Shown here: positions 9,306-17,467 of the stretch, in pieces
How positions within the stretch are numbered: position 1 is the stretch's first letter
Layout: each line of letters opens with the position of its first letter
DNA from: Francisella sp. SYW-9
GTDB lineage: Bacteria > Pseudomonadota > Gammaproteobacteria > Francisellales > Francisellaceae
Assembly (NCBI RefSeq): GCF_008711465.1
Contig: NZ_VXKQ01000009.1
Span: forward strand, 124,001-188,000
Length of the DNA: 64,000 nt
Direction of reading: 5' to 3'
Notes under the pieces: generated by a model
Database searches by the model: none
Told to the model about the DNA's origin: nothing
Seen by the model: the letters and a program-made list of their open reading frames with translations, nothing else
Made by a program: the position numbers and the translations under genes

Positions 9306-10540
9306 TGTAAAAATGCTCCTTGTCTTTCTAACTTTGAGATAATTCTAGTATCTTCATCAATATGGTCTTGATTACTAGACTCTAGTAAACACACTCCTAC
9401 TAAATCCAGCACATTCTGTGTAGCTGAGTCAGATGAGTCATTAAATAAGAAGAATTCTCTGCTCTGTGACTTTAGAGCCTTTAAAAGGATATCTTTATCA
9501 ATACTACTATATTTACCTTTGAAGTTCTTAAGAATATATAGCCGTATATTTTTATACTCCTGAGAACCTAAAGATGTAACACCTCCTTCAATAAGCTTGT
9601 GAATACCTAAAACCTGATCAAGGCCTTGCCTTTTTGAAGCTGCTAAGTTTAGCAATCCTCTAAGCCCCGAGATACGCATATTAAGCTCTATTAAAAATAG
9701 CTGATTAGACGAACCATCATACTTTACTTCCCAGTGCGCGGGACCATTTTTGATCTCAAAAATATCCAGTAGTTTTTTCACATAGTCAACAATAGGTTTG
9801 ACTTCAGGGTCTACAGCACTTTTAATATCAACGTAGTGACACAAGAAATTACCATCCTCTACACTTTTATTATACTTACCAATAGATGTTATAATGTGAC
9901 TTCCTTTAAATGAAACTGTATCTATATAATACTCTTGGCCTGAAATAAGTCCCTGTAGCAAATAACTATCAACATTTGCAAACATTGGTTTACTATTATC
10001 ATTAAAATATTGATTAATTTGAGCTTTATCATAAATATTTTTTACACCGACAGATCCTCCAGAATTACTATCAGGTTTTAAAACTATATCTCTATACATA
10101 TCCAGAAACTTATATGTAGACTCTACTTTCTCTTCTTTAGTTAAGTAGCTCCCTAGCTTTAACATAGGCACTGATGGCAAGCCAAAGTATTTAATATTCT
10201 CTTGCATAGCATATTTGCTATAGCGTTTCTCCGAGCTACTATGGCTATTAGCAAAATCAGGAAGGTATTTGGATAATAATTGATCCGCATAAATTACCGA
10301 GAATTCCTCATTACAAAAGGCATACTTTATATCATAGTTCTTTATAAAGTATTCAAAATTTTCCCTATCTCGTTCAAGATCATTTGCACTAAATTTAAAA
10401 GAATCAAATATAGAATAATTTATGCTACTATCATAATTTGACGTAGCTAACCCTAGTACCTTATAGCCCCAACGGCTAAACTCAGAAATTGCATATTCTA
10501 TAGAAACATTTGGATCTATAATTAATATTGCTTTTTCCAT
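9302..10540 (-). CDS. ATP-grasp carboxylate-amine ligase, L-amino-acid-ligase-like
   Basis: A 412-residue ATP-grasp enzyme. An N-terminal Rossmann-like domain (about 1-110) is followed by the ATP-grasp fold. The nucleotide loop is at about 155-166 (KPDSNSGGSVGV), the second strand carries GQEYYIDTVSF (Glu203), and the metal-binding site is at 283-291 (LIELNMRIS, Glu285 and Asn287). The block GPAHWEVKY just before it is typical of the BacD-like L-amino-acid ligases and related carboxylate-amine ligases, which join an amino acid to another amino acid or amine through an acyl phosphate. The gene is coupled to a membrane exporter. No precursor peptide or other biosynthetic gene is adjacent, so the product is unknown. 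Confidence 0.82.
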   Translation of the reverse strand: MEKAILIIDPNVSIEYAISEFSRWGYKVLGLATSNYDSSINYSIFDSFKFSANDLERDRENFEYFIKNYDIKYAFCNEEFSVIYADQLLSKYLPDFANSHSSSEKRYSKYAMQENIKYFGLPSVPMLKLGSYLTKEEKVESTYKFLDMYRDIVLKPDSNSGGSVGVKNIYDKAQINQYFNDNSKPMFANVDSYLLQGLISGQEYYIDTVSFKGSHIITSIGKYNKSVEDGNFLCHYVDIKSAVDPEVKPIVDYVKKLLDIFEIKNGPAHWEVKYDGSSNQLFLIELNMRISGLRGLLNLAASKRQGLDQVLGIHKLIEGGVTSLGSQEYKNIRLYILKNFKGKYSSIDKDILLKALKSQSREFFLFNDSSDSATQNVLDLVGVCLLESSNQDHIDEDTRIISKLERQGAFLQ

Positions 10541-10583
10541 TAAACCTCCTCCTTAAAATGGACATAAACACTTACACATATTA

Positions 10584-10616
10584 TTTTATGATATTTTTAA
10601 AGAAAATATCATAAAA
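10584..10616. repeat. Perfect 14-bp inverted repeat before ATP-grasp gene
   Basis: The arms TTTTATGATATTTT and AAAATATCATAAAA are exactly complementary and separated by 5 bases. The element lies 44-76 bases upstream of the ATP-grasp start codon. It could be an operator for a dimeric repressor or a hairpin in the untranslated leader. It is not followed by a T run in either direction, so a terminator is unlikely. Confidence 0.75.
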
Positions 10617-10701
10617 AATAAACATATGATTAATATGTACTTAATGAACAATATCAAAATAATTAAGATTTCTTTTAATTCAGTAAAAAACAGGAGTATA
10701 A

Positions 10702-10730
10702 TTCATATTCAAGATCTATAGTGATATACT
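10702..10730 (+). promoter_or_regulatory. Likely sigma-70 promoter of the rib operon
   Basis: A -35-like TTCATA (10702-10707) and a -10 TATACT (10725-10730) are separated by 17 bases. Transcription would start at about 10737, just before the FMN aptamer. The 10715-10733 stretch is itself an imperfect palindrome (CTATAG ... CTATAG). Confidence 0.5.
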
Positions 10731-10740
10731 ATAGTATAGA

Positions 10741-10881
10741 ATCTTCGGGGCAGGGTGAAATTCCCTACCGGCGGTAAATTGTATACAGAAGCCCGCGAGC
10801 GCTTTCTATAAATATTTTAGAAAGGTCAAGCAGATTTGGTGAGAATCCAAAGCCGACAGTATAGTCTGGATGGAAGAAGAT
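10741..10881 (+). ncRNA. FMN riboswitch (RFN element)
   Basis: The aptamer is nearly complete against the known RFN consensus. The closing stem P1 is ATCTTC (10741-10746) with GAAGAT near 10875-10881. The conserved blocks GGGGCAGGGTGAAATTCCC, ACCGGCGGTA, AGCCCGCGAGCG, a variable hairpin, GGTGAGAATCC, AGCCGACAGT and GTCTGGATGGAAGAAGAT appear in order. It precedes ribD and so should lower expression of the riboflavin operon when FMN is plentiful. Confidence 0.97.
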
Positions 10882-10918
10882 TAGTAAAACTTGTGAACCC
10901 TTTTTTGTAAGGCTTTAT

Positions 10919-10942
10919 GTCAGTGGTATTTATTGACTTTTT
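10919..10942 (+). terminator. Candidate riboswitch-controlled attenuator hairpin
   Basis: GTCAGTG and TATTGAC can form a 7-bp stem including two G-T pairs, followed at once by TTTTT. It lies between the FMN aptamer and ribD, where an attenuator would sit. The stem is weak and thus only a candidate. A second possible switch is CCTGCCC (10965-10971), which complements GGGCAGG (10748-10754) of the aptamer. Confidence 0.4.
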
Positions 10943-10999
10943 GCTTCACGTCATGTTTTGCTGTCCTGCCCTAAATGTAACCAAATATTAGACGGGCAA

Positions 11000-12070
11000 A
11001 TGAAAAATATTGATAGATATTATATGCAACAGGCTTTAATCTTGGCTAAGAGAGGCAAACTCACAGCTTCACCAAACCCAATGGTCGGTTGCATTATAGT
11101 CAAAAATGGCGCTATTATTTCTGAAGGTTGGCATTCAATAGCAGGTAAACCTCATGCTGAAATATATGCATTAATTAAAGCAGGAAGCCAAGCTAAAAAC
11201 TCTACGGTATATGTAACCCTTGAACCATGTTGTCATCAAGGTAGAACTGCCCCATGCACAGAAGCTCTAATTAAAGCTGGTATTAAAAAGGTTATAGTAG
11301 CGACACTTGATCCAAACCCTAAAGTAGCGGGGAACGGTATCAAAAGGCTTAAAAGTGCTGGAATAGAAGTTAAAGTAGGACTCTTAAAAAAAGAAGCCCA
11401 ACAGCTAAACAAAATATTCTTTCACTATCAAAAACATAAAACCCCTTTTGTATATGCTAAATGGGCGATGTCTTTAGATGGTAAAATAGCTGTTAATAAT
11501 GGTGATTCGAAAGAAATAAGCTCCGATAAAGCCTTCATAAACACCCATCAATTACGTAATATCTGTGATGCCATATTAATTGGTAAACAAACTCTTGTTG
11601 AAGATAATCCAAGTTTAAATGTCCGCATCAATATCAATAAGATTAAGAACCCTACTAGATTTGTCCTATTCAGTAAAATTGATGAGATTGATAACAACTG
11701 GAAGATCTTAGACCAAAGCATCGCTAAAACTATTTTTGTTTGCAGTGATATCTCAGAACAGGCAAAAGCTCAACTTAATCACTTAGGAATTGAATATTGG
11801 GCATTATCGTCAAAGGATAAACAAGTTTGCTTAGAGAGCCTTCTAGAAAAAATGGGAAATATGGGCCTAACAAGCCTTCTTGTAGAAGGTGGTAAAAAGA
11901 CCCTTGAGAACTTCATCAATAATAAGCTTGTAAATGAATTTGATACTTACCTAAGTCCGGTAATAATAGCTAACCACAATCCTAAAGAACAATTATCTTT
12001 TAACAAGGTAACTAAATTAGGTAGTGATTTGCTTATAAATTCTAGTTTTAAGGAAAATAAAAATGTTTAG
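11000..12070 (+). CDS. ribD: Bifunctional riboflavin deaminase/reductase RibD
   Basis: Catalyses the second and third steps of riboflavin synthesis from GTP: deamination of the pyrimidine, then NADPH-dependent reduction of the ribosyl chain. The N-terminal deaminase domain shows HAEIYAL and the zinc site PCCHQGRTAPC. The reductase domain begins at about residue 145 with FVYAKWAMSLDGKIA and has a late LVEGGKKTLENF block. I choose ATG 11000 (MKNIDRYYMQQALILA, aligning with E. coli RibD), giving 356 residues. An in-frame TTG at 10958 would add 14 residues, including CPKC, that the family lacks. The last 8 bases overlap ribE. Confidence 0.95.
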   Translation: MKNIDRYYMQQALILAKRGKLTASPNPMVGCIIVKNGAIISEGWHSIAGKPHAEIYALIKAGSQAKNSTVYVTLEPCCHQGRTAPCTEALIKAGIKKVIVATLDPNPKVAGNGIKRLKSAGIEVKVGLLKKEAQQLNKIFFHYQKHKTPFVYAKWAMSLDGKIAVNNGDSKEISSDKAFINTHQLRNICDAILIGKQTLVEDNPSLNVRININKIKNPTRFVLFSKIDEIDNNWKILDQSIAKTIFVCSDISEQAKAQLNHLGIEYWALSSKDKQVCLESLLEKMGNMGLTSLLVEGGKKTLENFINNKLVNEFDTYLSPVIIANHNPKEQLSFNKVTKLGSDLLINSSFKENKNV

Positions 12071-12665
12071 CGGTATAGTACAACAATTAGGTGAAATAAA
12101 AAAAATTTCTACCGATAAAAATGTTAAGACTTTTGAAATAGCCTTTAGCAATAGTCAAAAATGTAAAATAGGTGATAGCGTAGCAATAAATGGGGTTTGC
12201 TTAACCGTTACGCAACTAAAAGATAATGATATAGCTAGTTTTGATGCTGTCCCTGAAACTCTAGAAAAAACAAATTTAGACCAGCTAGTGCTTGGTGATT
12301 TAGTAAATACAGAACTTGCTATTTGCTATGGTGATGTTGTTGGTGGACATATGGTTCAAGGCCATGTCGATGAAAAAGGGATAATTAAGAGCATTACAGA
12401 TGTTGGTGGGGCTTGGATAATTGAAGTATCCGCTTCAATGAACTTCCTTAAGTATTTAGTAAATAAAGGATTTGTAACTATTGATGGTATGAGTATAACT
12501 GTTGTTGAAGTTTTAGATAAATCTTTCACTATTACACTTATCCCTCATACTATTGATGCAACTATTGCAAAAGATTATATACAAGGCTCTATTGTAAACC
12601 TTGAAGCAGATGCCACAGGAAAATATATTTATAAGTATATAAAAGGATTTAAAGAAAATGTTTAA
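12063..12665 (+). CDS. ribE: Riboflavin synthase alpha subunit
   Basis: Catalyses the last step, dismutation of two 6,7-dimethyl-8-ribityllumazine molecules into riboflavin and the pyrimidine. The 200-residue product has the expected two lumazine-binding repeats. The first starts MFSGIVQQLGEI and has GDSVAINGVCLTV; the second starts near residue 97 with HMVQGHVDEKG and has GFVTIDGMSITV. The gene is called ribC in some species. It overlaps ribD by 8 bases and ribBA by 8 bases, with AAGGA upstream as ribosome binding site, which argues for tight translational coupling across the operon. Confidence 0.96.
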   Translation: MFSGIVQQLGEIKKISTDKNVKTFEIAFSNSQKCKIGDSVAINGVCLTVTQLKDNDIASFDAVPETLEKTNLDQLVLGDLVNTELAICYGDVVGGHMVQGHVDEKGIIKSITDVGGAWIIEVSASMNFLKYLVNKGFVTIDGMSITVVEVLDKSFTITLIPHTIDATIAKDYIQGSIVNLEADATGKYIYKYIKGFKENV

Positions 12666-13869
12666 ACAAATAAAAGACAATATTGAAAAAGCTATTAAAG
12701 CTCTTAAGCAAGGTACTCCGGTTATAGTGCTTGATGACTATGATCGTGAAAATGAAGGAGATATGATATTACCTGGCCAGAAAGCAAATGAAGAAAATAT
12801 TGCTTTTATGTTAGAGCATACAAGTGGTATTGTATGTTTATCTATGGATTCAAAGCAGGCAAACCAATTAAACTTATCACCAATGGTTGCTGCTGATAAA
12901 AACAACAGCACATTCTCAACACCTTTCACAATAACAATAGAAGCTAAAGAAGGTGTAACAACAGGTGTATCTGCAAAAGATAGAGCGCATACTATTCAAG
13001 TAGCCTCAAACCCTAACGCTAAAGCTAATGAATTAGCTCGTCCTGGACATGTTTTCCCGCTTATTGCAAATGATAAAGGTGTTTTAGGGCGCAATGGCCA
13101 TACTGAAGCAGCTGTAGATCTTATGAAGCTTAGTGGTTTTAATAGTGCCGGTGTTTTGTGTGAGCTTATGAACAAAGATGGCTCTATGATGAAGGCTCAA
13201 CAACTTGAAGAGTTTGCAAAAATGCATGACCTGCCTCTTTTAACTATTGCTGAACTATATCAATATCGCTTAGCCACTGAAACTTTTATTGAAAAGGCTG
13301 CTAGTTCTATAATCCCTTTTGATCAGATTGGTGAGCTTGAAATGAGCGTATACAAAGATAAATTCAACAATGAAGAAGTTGTAGTATTATCAAAACCTTA
13401 TAAGGGCGACAAGCCTCTCGTAAGAATGCACTCTTCATGTATAACAGGAGATCTTTTTGGGTCACTGCGTTGTGACTGCCAAGCACAATTAAAAAAAGCT
13501 ATGCAAATGATTAGTGAAGAAGGAGGGTTCTTAATATACCTGGATCAAGAAGGTAGAGGTATTGGCTTAACAAATAAACTAAAAGCATATAACCTACAAA
13601 TGCACGAAAACATGGATACTATTGAAGCAAATGTTGCTTTAGGTTTACCTATTGATGCTAGAAAATATGATTTAGCAATACAGGTTTTAAAGTATAATAA
13701 AATTGATAGTTGCAGACTCATCTCGAACAATCCAAAGAAAATAAATGCCTTGGAAACTGTTGGAATATATGCAGAACCTGTAGCTTGTGAAGCTTTTGTG
13801 AACTCTCACAACAAAGGTTACTTAATGACTAAAAAAGATAAGATGAAACACTCTATTAAAGGACTGTAA
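12658..13869 (+). CDS. ribBA: DHBP synthase / GTP cyclohydrolase II fusion
   Basis: A 403-residue two-domain enzyme that feeds both branches of riboflavin synthesis. The N-terminal half (about 1-205) is 3,4-dihydroxy-2-butanone-4-phosphate synthase, with VLDDYDRENEGDMI and RPGHVFPL and the cofactor/catalytic segment GHTEAAVDL. The C-terminal half (about 206-400) is GTP cyclohydrolase II, with VRMHSSCITGDLFGSLRCDC providing the three zinc cysteines near residues 260, 271 and 273, and DQEGRGIGL as the active-site loop. Both domains appear complete, so no separate ribA or ribB is needed. Confidence 0.97.
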   Translation: MFKQIKDNIEKAIKALKQGTPVIVLDDYDRENEGDMILPGQKANEENIAFMLEHTSGIVCLSMDSKQANQLNLSPMVAADKNNSTFSTPFTITIEAKEGVTTGVSAKDRAHTIQVASNPNAKANELARPGHVFPLIANDKGVLGRNGHTEAAVDLMKLSGFNSAGVLCELMNKDGSMMKAQQLEEFAKMHDLPLLTIAELYQYRLATETFIEKAASSIIPFDQIGELEMSVYKDKFNNEEVVVLSKPYKGDKPLVRMHSSCITGDLFGSLRCDCQAQLKKAMQMISEEGGFLIYLDQEGRGIGLTNKLKAYNLQMHENMDTIEANVALGLPIDARKYDLAIQVLKYNKIDSCRLISNNPKKINALETVGIYAEPVACEAFVNSHNKGYLMTKKDKMKHSIKGL

Positions 13870-13878
13870 GGAATAGAT

Positions 13879-14319
13879 ATGAAAAAATTAGCAATTGTTG
13901 TAAGTGAATTTAACTCTTTAATCACTGATAAAATGTTAGAAGGAGCTTTGGAAGAGGCTTACTCTCAGGGGCTAAAAGATAGTCAAATATATATCAACAA
14001 AGTTCCTGGAGCTGTTGAACTTCCGTATGCGGCTAAACTTTTAGCTGAAACAGGAAAGTTTGATGCTATAGTTTTGCTAGGTTGTGTAATCCGTGGAGCT
14101 ACAGATCACTATGATTACGTATGCGATCAAGTGAGCTATGGTACTCAAGAAGTTATGCTTGCATATAATTTACCAGTAATCTTTGGTATATTAACTACGC
14201 ATAATAAAGAGCAAGCCCTAGAAAGAGTTGGTGGTAAAAAAGGCCACAAAGGTAAGTATTGCGTCCAGGCAGCTTTAACTATGGCAAAACTGAAAAAAAG
14301 TATTAGTGAAGAGCTTTAG
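13879..14319 (+). CDS. ribH: 6,7-dimethyl-8-ribityllumazine synthase
   Basis: Condenses 5-amino-6-ribitylaminouracil with 3,4-dihydroxy-2-butanone-4-phosphate. The 146-residue product has the family blocks VSEFNSLITDKMLEGA, VPGAVELPYAAKLL, LGCVIRGATDHYDYV with the catalytic His, and PVIFGILTTHNKEQALER. It begins 9 bases after ribBA and closes the operon ribD-ribE-ribBA-ribH. The family often assembles as an icosahedral or pentameric particle; oligomeric state cannot be read from this sequence. Confidence 0.96.
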   Translation: MKKLAIVVSEFNSLITDKMLEGALEEAYSQGLKDSQIYINKVPGAVELPYAAKLLAETGKFDAIVLLGCVIRGATDHYDYVCDQVSYGTQEVMLAYNLPVIFGILTTHNKEQALERVGGKKGHKGKYCVQAALTMAKLKKSISEEL

Positions 14320-14519
14320 TAAAAACCTTACCATTATTTCTAGCCGCGTGTAACTAACAAAAAATTACCAATCATCCTGAACTTGATTCAATATTTATAC
14401 AATATATACTTACAATGATATGTTGAAAAATTCAGCATGACGGTTTTTATAATAAGTAAAGAGATAAGCTATCTTTAGCTTCAACGATAAATATAAATTA
14501 AATATATGGAGCATAACAA

Positions 14520-15038
14520 ATGCCTTTAGAGATCTTAAAATATCCTCACCCTGTCTTAAAAGAGGTTGCTGAAGAAGTAAAGAGTGAAGAGATAAATGAT
14601 CAACTCCGTGAGACACTAAATGAAATGCGAGATATGATGCTTGAGGCTAATGGTGCTGGATTAGCAGCTATACAGGTAGGCATCAAAAAGAGATTTTTTA
14701 TAATGTTTGATAATCTAGATGACTCTTCTCCTGAGATTATAGCTATTATAAACCCTAAAATAATAGAGCAAGATGGTGAGGTAATTGATGAAGAGGGTTG
14801 TTTATCATTTCCGGGAGTCTCTGCAAAAGTAAAAAGAGCAACAAATGTCAAAATATCCGCCTTAAATGAGTTTGGTGAAGAAGTTATAATTCAGAAAGAT
14901 GGTTTCCTAGCTCGATGTATCCAGCATGAGATAGACCACCTTAACGGAATTACTTTTTTTGATCACCTTGGCTCTCTTAAAAGAAAGATGATTGAAAAAA
15001 AATATAAAAAACTTATGAAAGAAAACTCTCAAGTATAG
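14520..15038 (+). CDS. def: Peptide deformylase
   Basis: Removes the formyl group from the initiator methionine of nascent proteins. All three metal-site motifs are present in the 172-residue product: GAGLAAIQVG (45-54), EGCLSF with Cys94, and QHEIDHLNG with His136, Glu137 and His140. The metal is normally Fe(II) or Zn. It is not paired with fmt, the usual neighbour, and stands alone between ribH and a lipoprotein gene. Confidence 0.96.
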   Translation: MPLEILKYPHPVLKEVAEEVKSEEINDQLRETLNEMRDMMLEANGAGLAAIQVGIKKRFFIMFDNLDDSSPEIIAIINPKIIEQDGEVIDEEGCLSFPGVSAKVKRATNVKISALNEFGEEVIIQKDGFLARCIQHEIDHLNGITFFDHLGSLKRKMIEKKYKKLMKENSQV

Positions 15039-15129
15039 TTTTTTTAAAAATTTTGGTGAACAAAGCTTTACTTTTCATAGTAACTCTAGGCAAAATATTT
15101 CTTGTATAAGTGTAAAAACGGATTTTAAT

Positions 15130-16188
15130 ATGCGCAATATTTTTAAAAAAACATCATTACTATTATTTGTTCTGTTAATAGCTTCTTGTGGAATGCTAAC
15201 TGGGGACAAATTTGTATATGTAGGTCACGGTAAAAACACCCCTGACTATCAGTTATATTATGATAAAACTCGTAAAATGTTTGTCCTGATAGATAAACGA
15301 AATGGATGCTTCCAAAAAGATGATACAGGAACATGTTTTGCCCTATCTTTACAACAAGCAAGAGAGTTTAGAAAAAAAGTATTGGTTAAAATGATTGAGA
15401 TAGATCTAAAACTTGCTAAAGACAACTATGGTAGTTACGCTATCCATGAACTACAAAAAGCTGGGATTACTACAGTTAATAAACCTATTAAGATTAAAGA
15501 TGTTTACGCTACTCCTATCAGACAAATTGTTATTGATAGAAAGCAACAATATCACCTAGTTAGACAAAAATACAAAGTACAGGCTAATCTTGTAGCAATG
15601 GTTACATCAGATAATGATGGTAAAAAACGCATAAAAGTTGCTTATACCGTTGACTTCCCAGGTCTAGAGAAGCGTTATGGTACAGAGCTTAGACCATTTG
15701 TCATCGATCCTGAATATTTATACACTCATATGACTATAGATACAGTTCATGAAGCTCACTATATGCAAAAAGATGTATTAAGTAACCAAAAGCAAGTTAA
15801 AAAAGAAATTGCTGATTATCTTAATGAAGTTGTAGATCAAGATAAAAAAGCAAATACTAGTAGCAACCCTGAAGAGAGTATTGCTAGCCAAATAGCTTCT
15901 CAAGACAGTGATATAGTAACGGACAATGATCTTCAAAATAGCGGTAGCTCTACTACTACAAATGTAAATTCAGGAAGTACTACAGCTGTTTCTTCTAGCT
16001 CAACAACAACTAGTAACTTTACTACTGAAAAACTAGACAATGAAAGTAACAACGCTAGTAATACTCCTTCCACAAGCAAAGTAAGTAGTGGTAGTTCAGT
16101 AGTAACCAGCACAGATGATAGTAGTGACAAGTTTGGATCAGTAAAGCAAAAGAACTCTTCTATAATGGACAAACTTGATAGTGAGTAA
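15130..16188 (+). CDS. Lipoprotein with Ser/Thr-rich C-terminal tail, unknown function
   Basis: A 352-residue predicted lipoprotein. The lipobox LIASC places the lipidated cysteine at residue 20. Residues 25-230 form a mixed alpha/beta domain containing KFVYVGHGKNTPDYQLYYD and KRIKVAYTVDFPGLEKRYG. From about residue 235 to the end the protein is low-complexity, very rich in Ser, Thr, Asn and Asp. Such tails are common in surface-exposed lipoproteins and may be repeat-variable. I recognise no family. The gene is alone, converging on mnmA. Confidence 0.8.
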   Translation: MRNIFKKTSLLLFVLLIASCGMLTGDKFVYVGHGKNTPDYQLYYDKTRKMFVLIDKRNGCFQKDDTGTCFALSLQQAREFRKKVLVKMIEIDLKLAKDNYGSYAIHELQKAGITTVNKPIKIKDVYATPIRQIVIDRKQQYHLVRQKYKVQANLVAMVTSDNDGKKRIKVAYTVDFPGLEKRYGTELRPFVIDPEYLYTHMTIDTVHEAHYMQKDVLSNQKQVKKEIADYLNEVVDQDKKANTSSNPEESIASQIASQDSDIVTDNDLQNSGSSTTTNVNSGSTTAVSSSSTTTSNFTTEKLDNESNNASNTPSTSKVSSGSSVVTSTDDSSDKFGSVKQKNSSIMDKLDSE

Positions 16189-16232
16189 TATTAAATAAGT
16201 ATAACCAAATATTATTTATATTTCTAATCTTC

Positions 16233-17309
16233 TTAAACTATAATACCTCCTCCAAGACACACATCTTCATTATAAAAAACTACTGATTGACCTGGAGTGA
16301 TAGCTCTTTGAGATTGGTCAAATATTACCTTAACTGAACCATCTAACATTACAGATACTTCACAAGACTGATCTTTCTGCCTATAGCGAACTTTAGCCTT
16401 ACATTTAAACTTATTTGCAGGAGGGTGTCCTGCTACCCAGCTTAAATCAATTGCCTCTAAAGAATCTCTAAAGAGCATCGGATGATCATGACCTTGTACT
16501 GCGATAAGAACATTATTCTCTAAATCTTTTTTTGCAGCAAACCATGGCACTTCTGGACGATTTTTAACACCCCCAATACCTAAACCTTGCCTTTGTCCGA
16601 TTGTGTAATACATAAGTCCATCATGCTGACGAATTTTAATGCCATTTTCATCATGAATCTCGCCTTTTTGAGCTGGTAGATATTTAGATAAAAACTCCTT
16701 AAATTTACGTTCACCAATAAAACATATACCTGTACTATCTTTTTTATCAAATGTAACAAGGTTATTCTCTTTTGCTATTTGACGAACTTTTTCTTTTTCA
16801 ATATCCCCTATTGGGAATATTGTTTGTTTTAATTGCTCTTGACCAAGAGTGTATAAGAAATATGTTTGATCTTTATTATCATCCAACCCTTTAACAAGCT
16901 GTACAGAACCATCTTCTAAGACGCGTGTACGAGCATAATGACCAGTAGCTATATAATCACCACCGAGAAGATGAACATAGCTTAGAAAAGCTTTAAACTT
17001 GATTTCTTTATTACATAGAATATCCGGATTTGGTGTTCTACCTGCTTTATATTCCACTAGGAAATGTTCAAAGACATTATCCCAGTACTCTGCGGCAAAG
17101 TTGATCTTCTTAAAAGGAATGCCTATAGAATCACAAACTGCTTGAGCATCAGCAATATCTTGCTCAGCCGAACAAAACTCTTCTGTATCATCCTCTTCCC
17201 AGTTTTTCATAAAAACACCAGTTACATCATAGCCCTGCTGCTTAAGTAGCAAAGCTGAAACTGAGGAGTCAACTCCACCCGAGATACCTACTATTATTTT
17301 TTTAGACAT
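16233..17309 (-). CDS. mnmA: tRNA-specific 2-thiouridylase MnmA
   Basis: Installs the 2-thio group at the wobble uridine of tRNAs for Lys, Glu and Gln, using ATP and a persulfide sulfur relay. The 358-residue product has the PP-loop [12 protein letters not shown] (8-19), the catalytic cysteines Cys99 (NPDILCN) and Cys196 (STGICFIGE), and the C-terminal beta domain ending in [12 protein letters not shown]. Residue spacing matches E. coli MnmA. It converges on the preceding lipoprotein gene with a short gap and has no operon partner. Confidence 0.97.
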   Translation of the reverse strand: MSKKIIVGISGGVDSSVSALLLKQQGYDVTGVFMKNWEEDDTEEFCSAEQDIADAQAVCDSIGIPFKKINFAAEYWDNVFEHFLVEYKAGRTPNPDILCNKEIKFKAFLSYVHLLGGDYIATGHYARTRVLEDGSVQLVKGLDDNKDQTYFLYTLGQEQLKQTIFPIGDIEKEKVRQIAKENNLVTFDKKDSTGICFIGERKFKEFLSKYLPAQKGEIHDENGIKIRQHDGLMYYTIGQRQGLGIGGVKNRPEVPWFAAKKDLENNVLIAVQGHDHPMLFRDSLEAIDLSWVAGHPPANKFKCKAKVRYRQKDQSCEVSVMLDGSVKVIFDQSQRAITPGQSVVFYNEDVCLGGGIIV

Positions 17310-17467
17310 AAAATACTCTTATAAATACTTATTGATACAAATTATATATTAAACATGGTAATCATTACAAAATATGCTAATAAAATTTATATTCTTAAAA
17401 AGTAGCATTGTTCAAAAGACTGTGAAATAAAAAATTTAGTTTAGAAATAAATGGGATTAAATTAAGA

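Noticed and set aside
10953-10991. 12-codon leader peptide starting MFCC in the ribD leader
   Set aside because: No ribosome binding site and it lies in the riboswitch expression platform; better explained by RNA pairing.
14340-14450. ATCATCCTGAACTTGATTCA-like repeat after ribH
   Set aside because: It resembles the first half of a common dispersed palindromic repeat, but the complementary arm is missing here.
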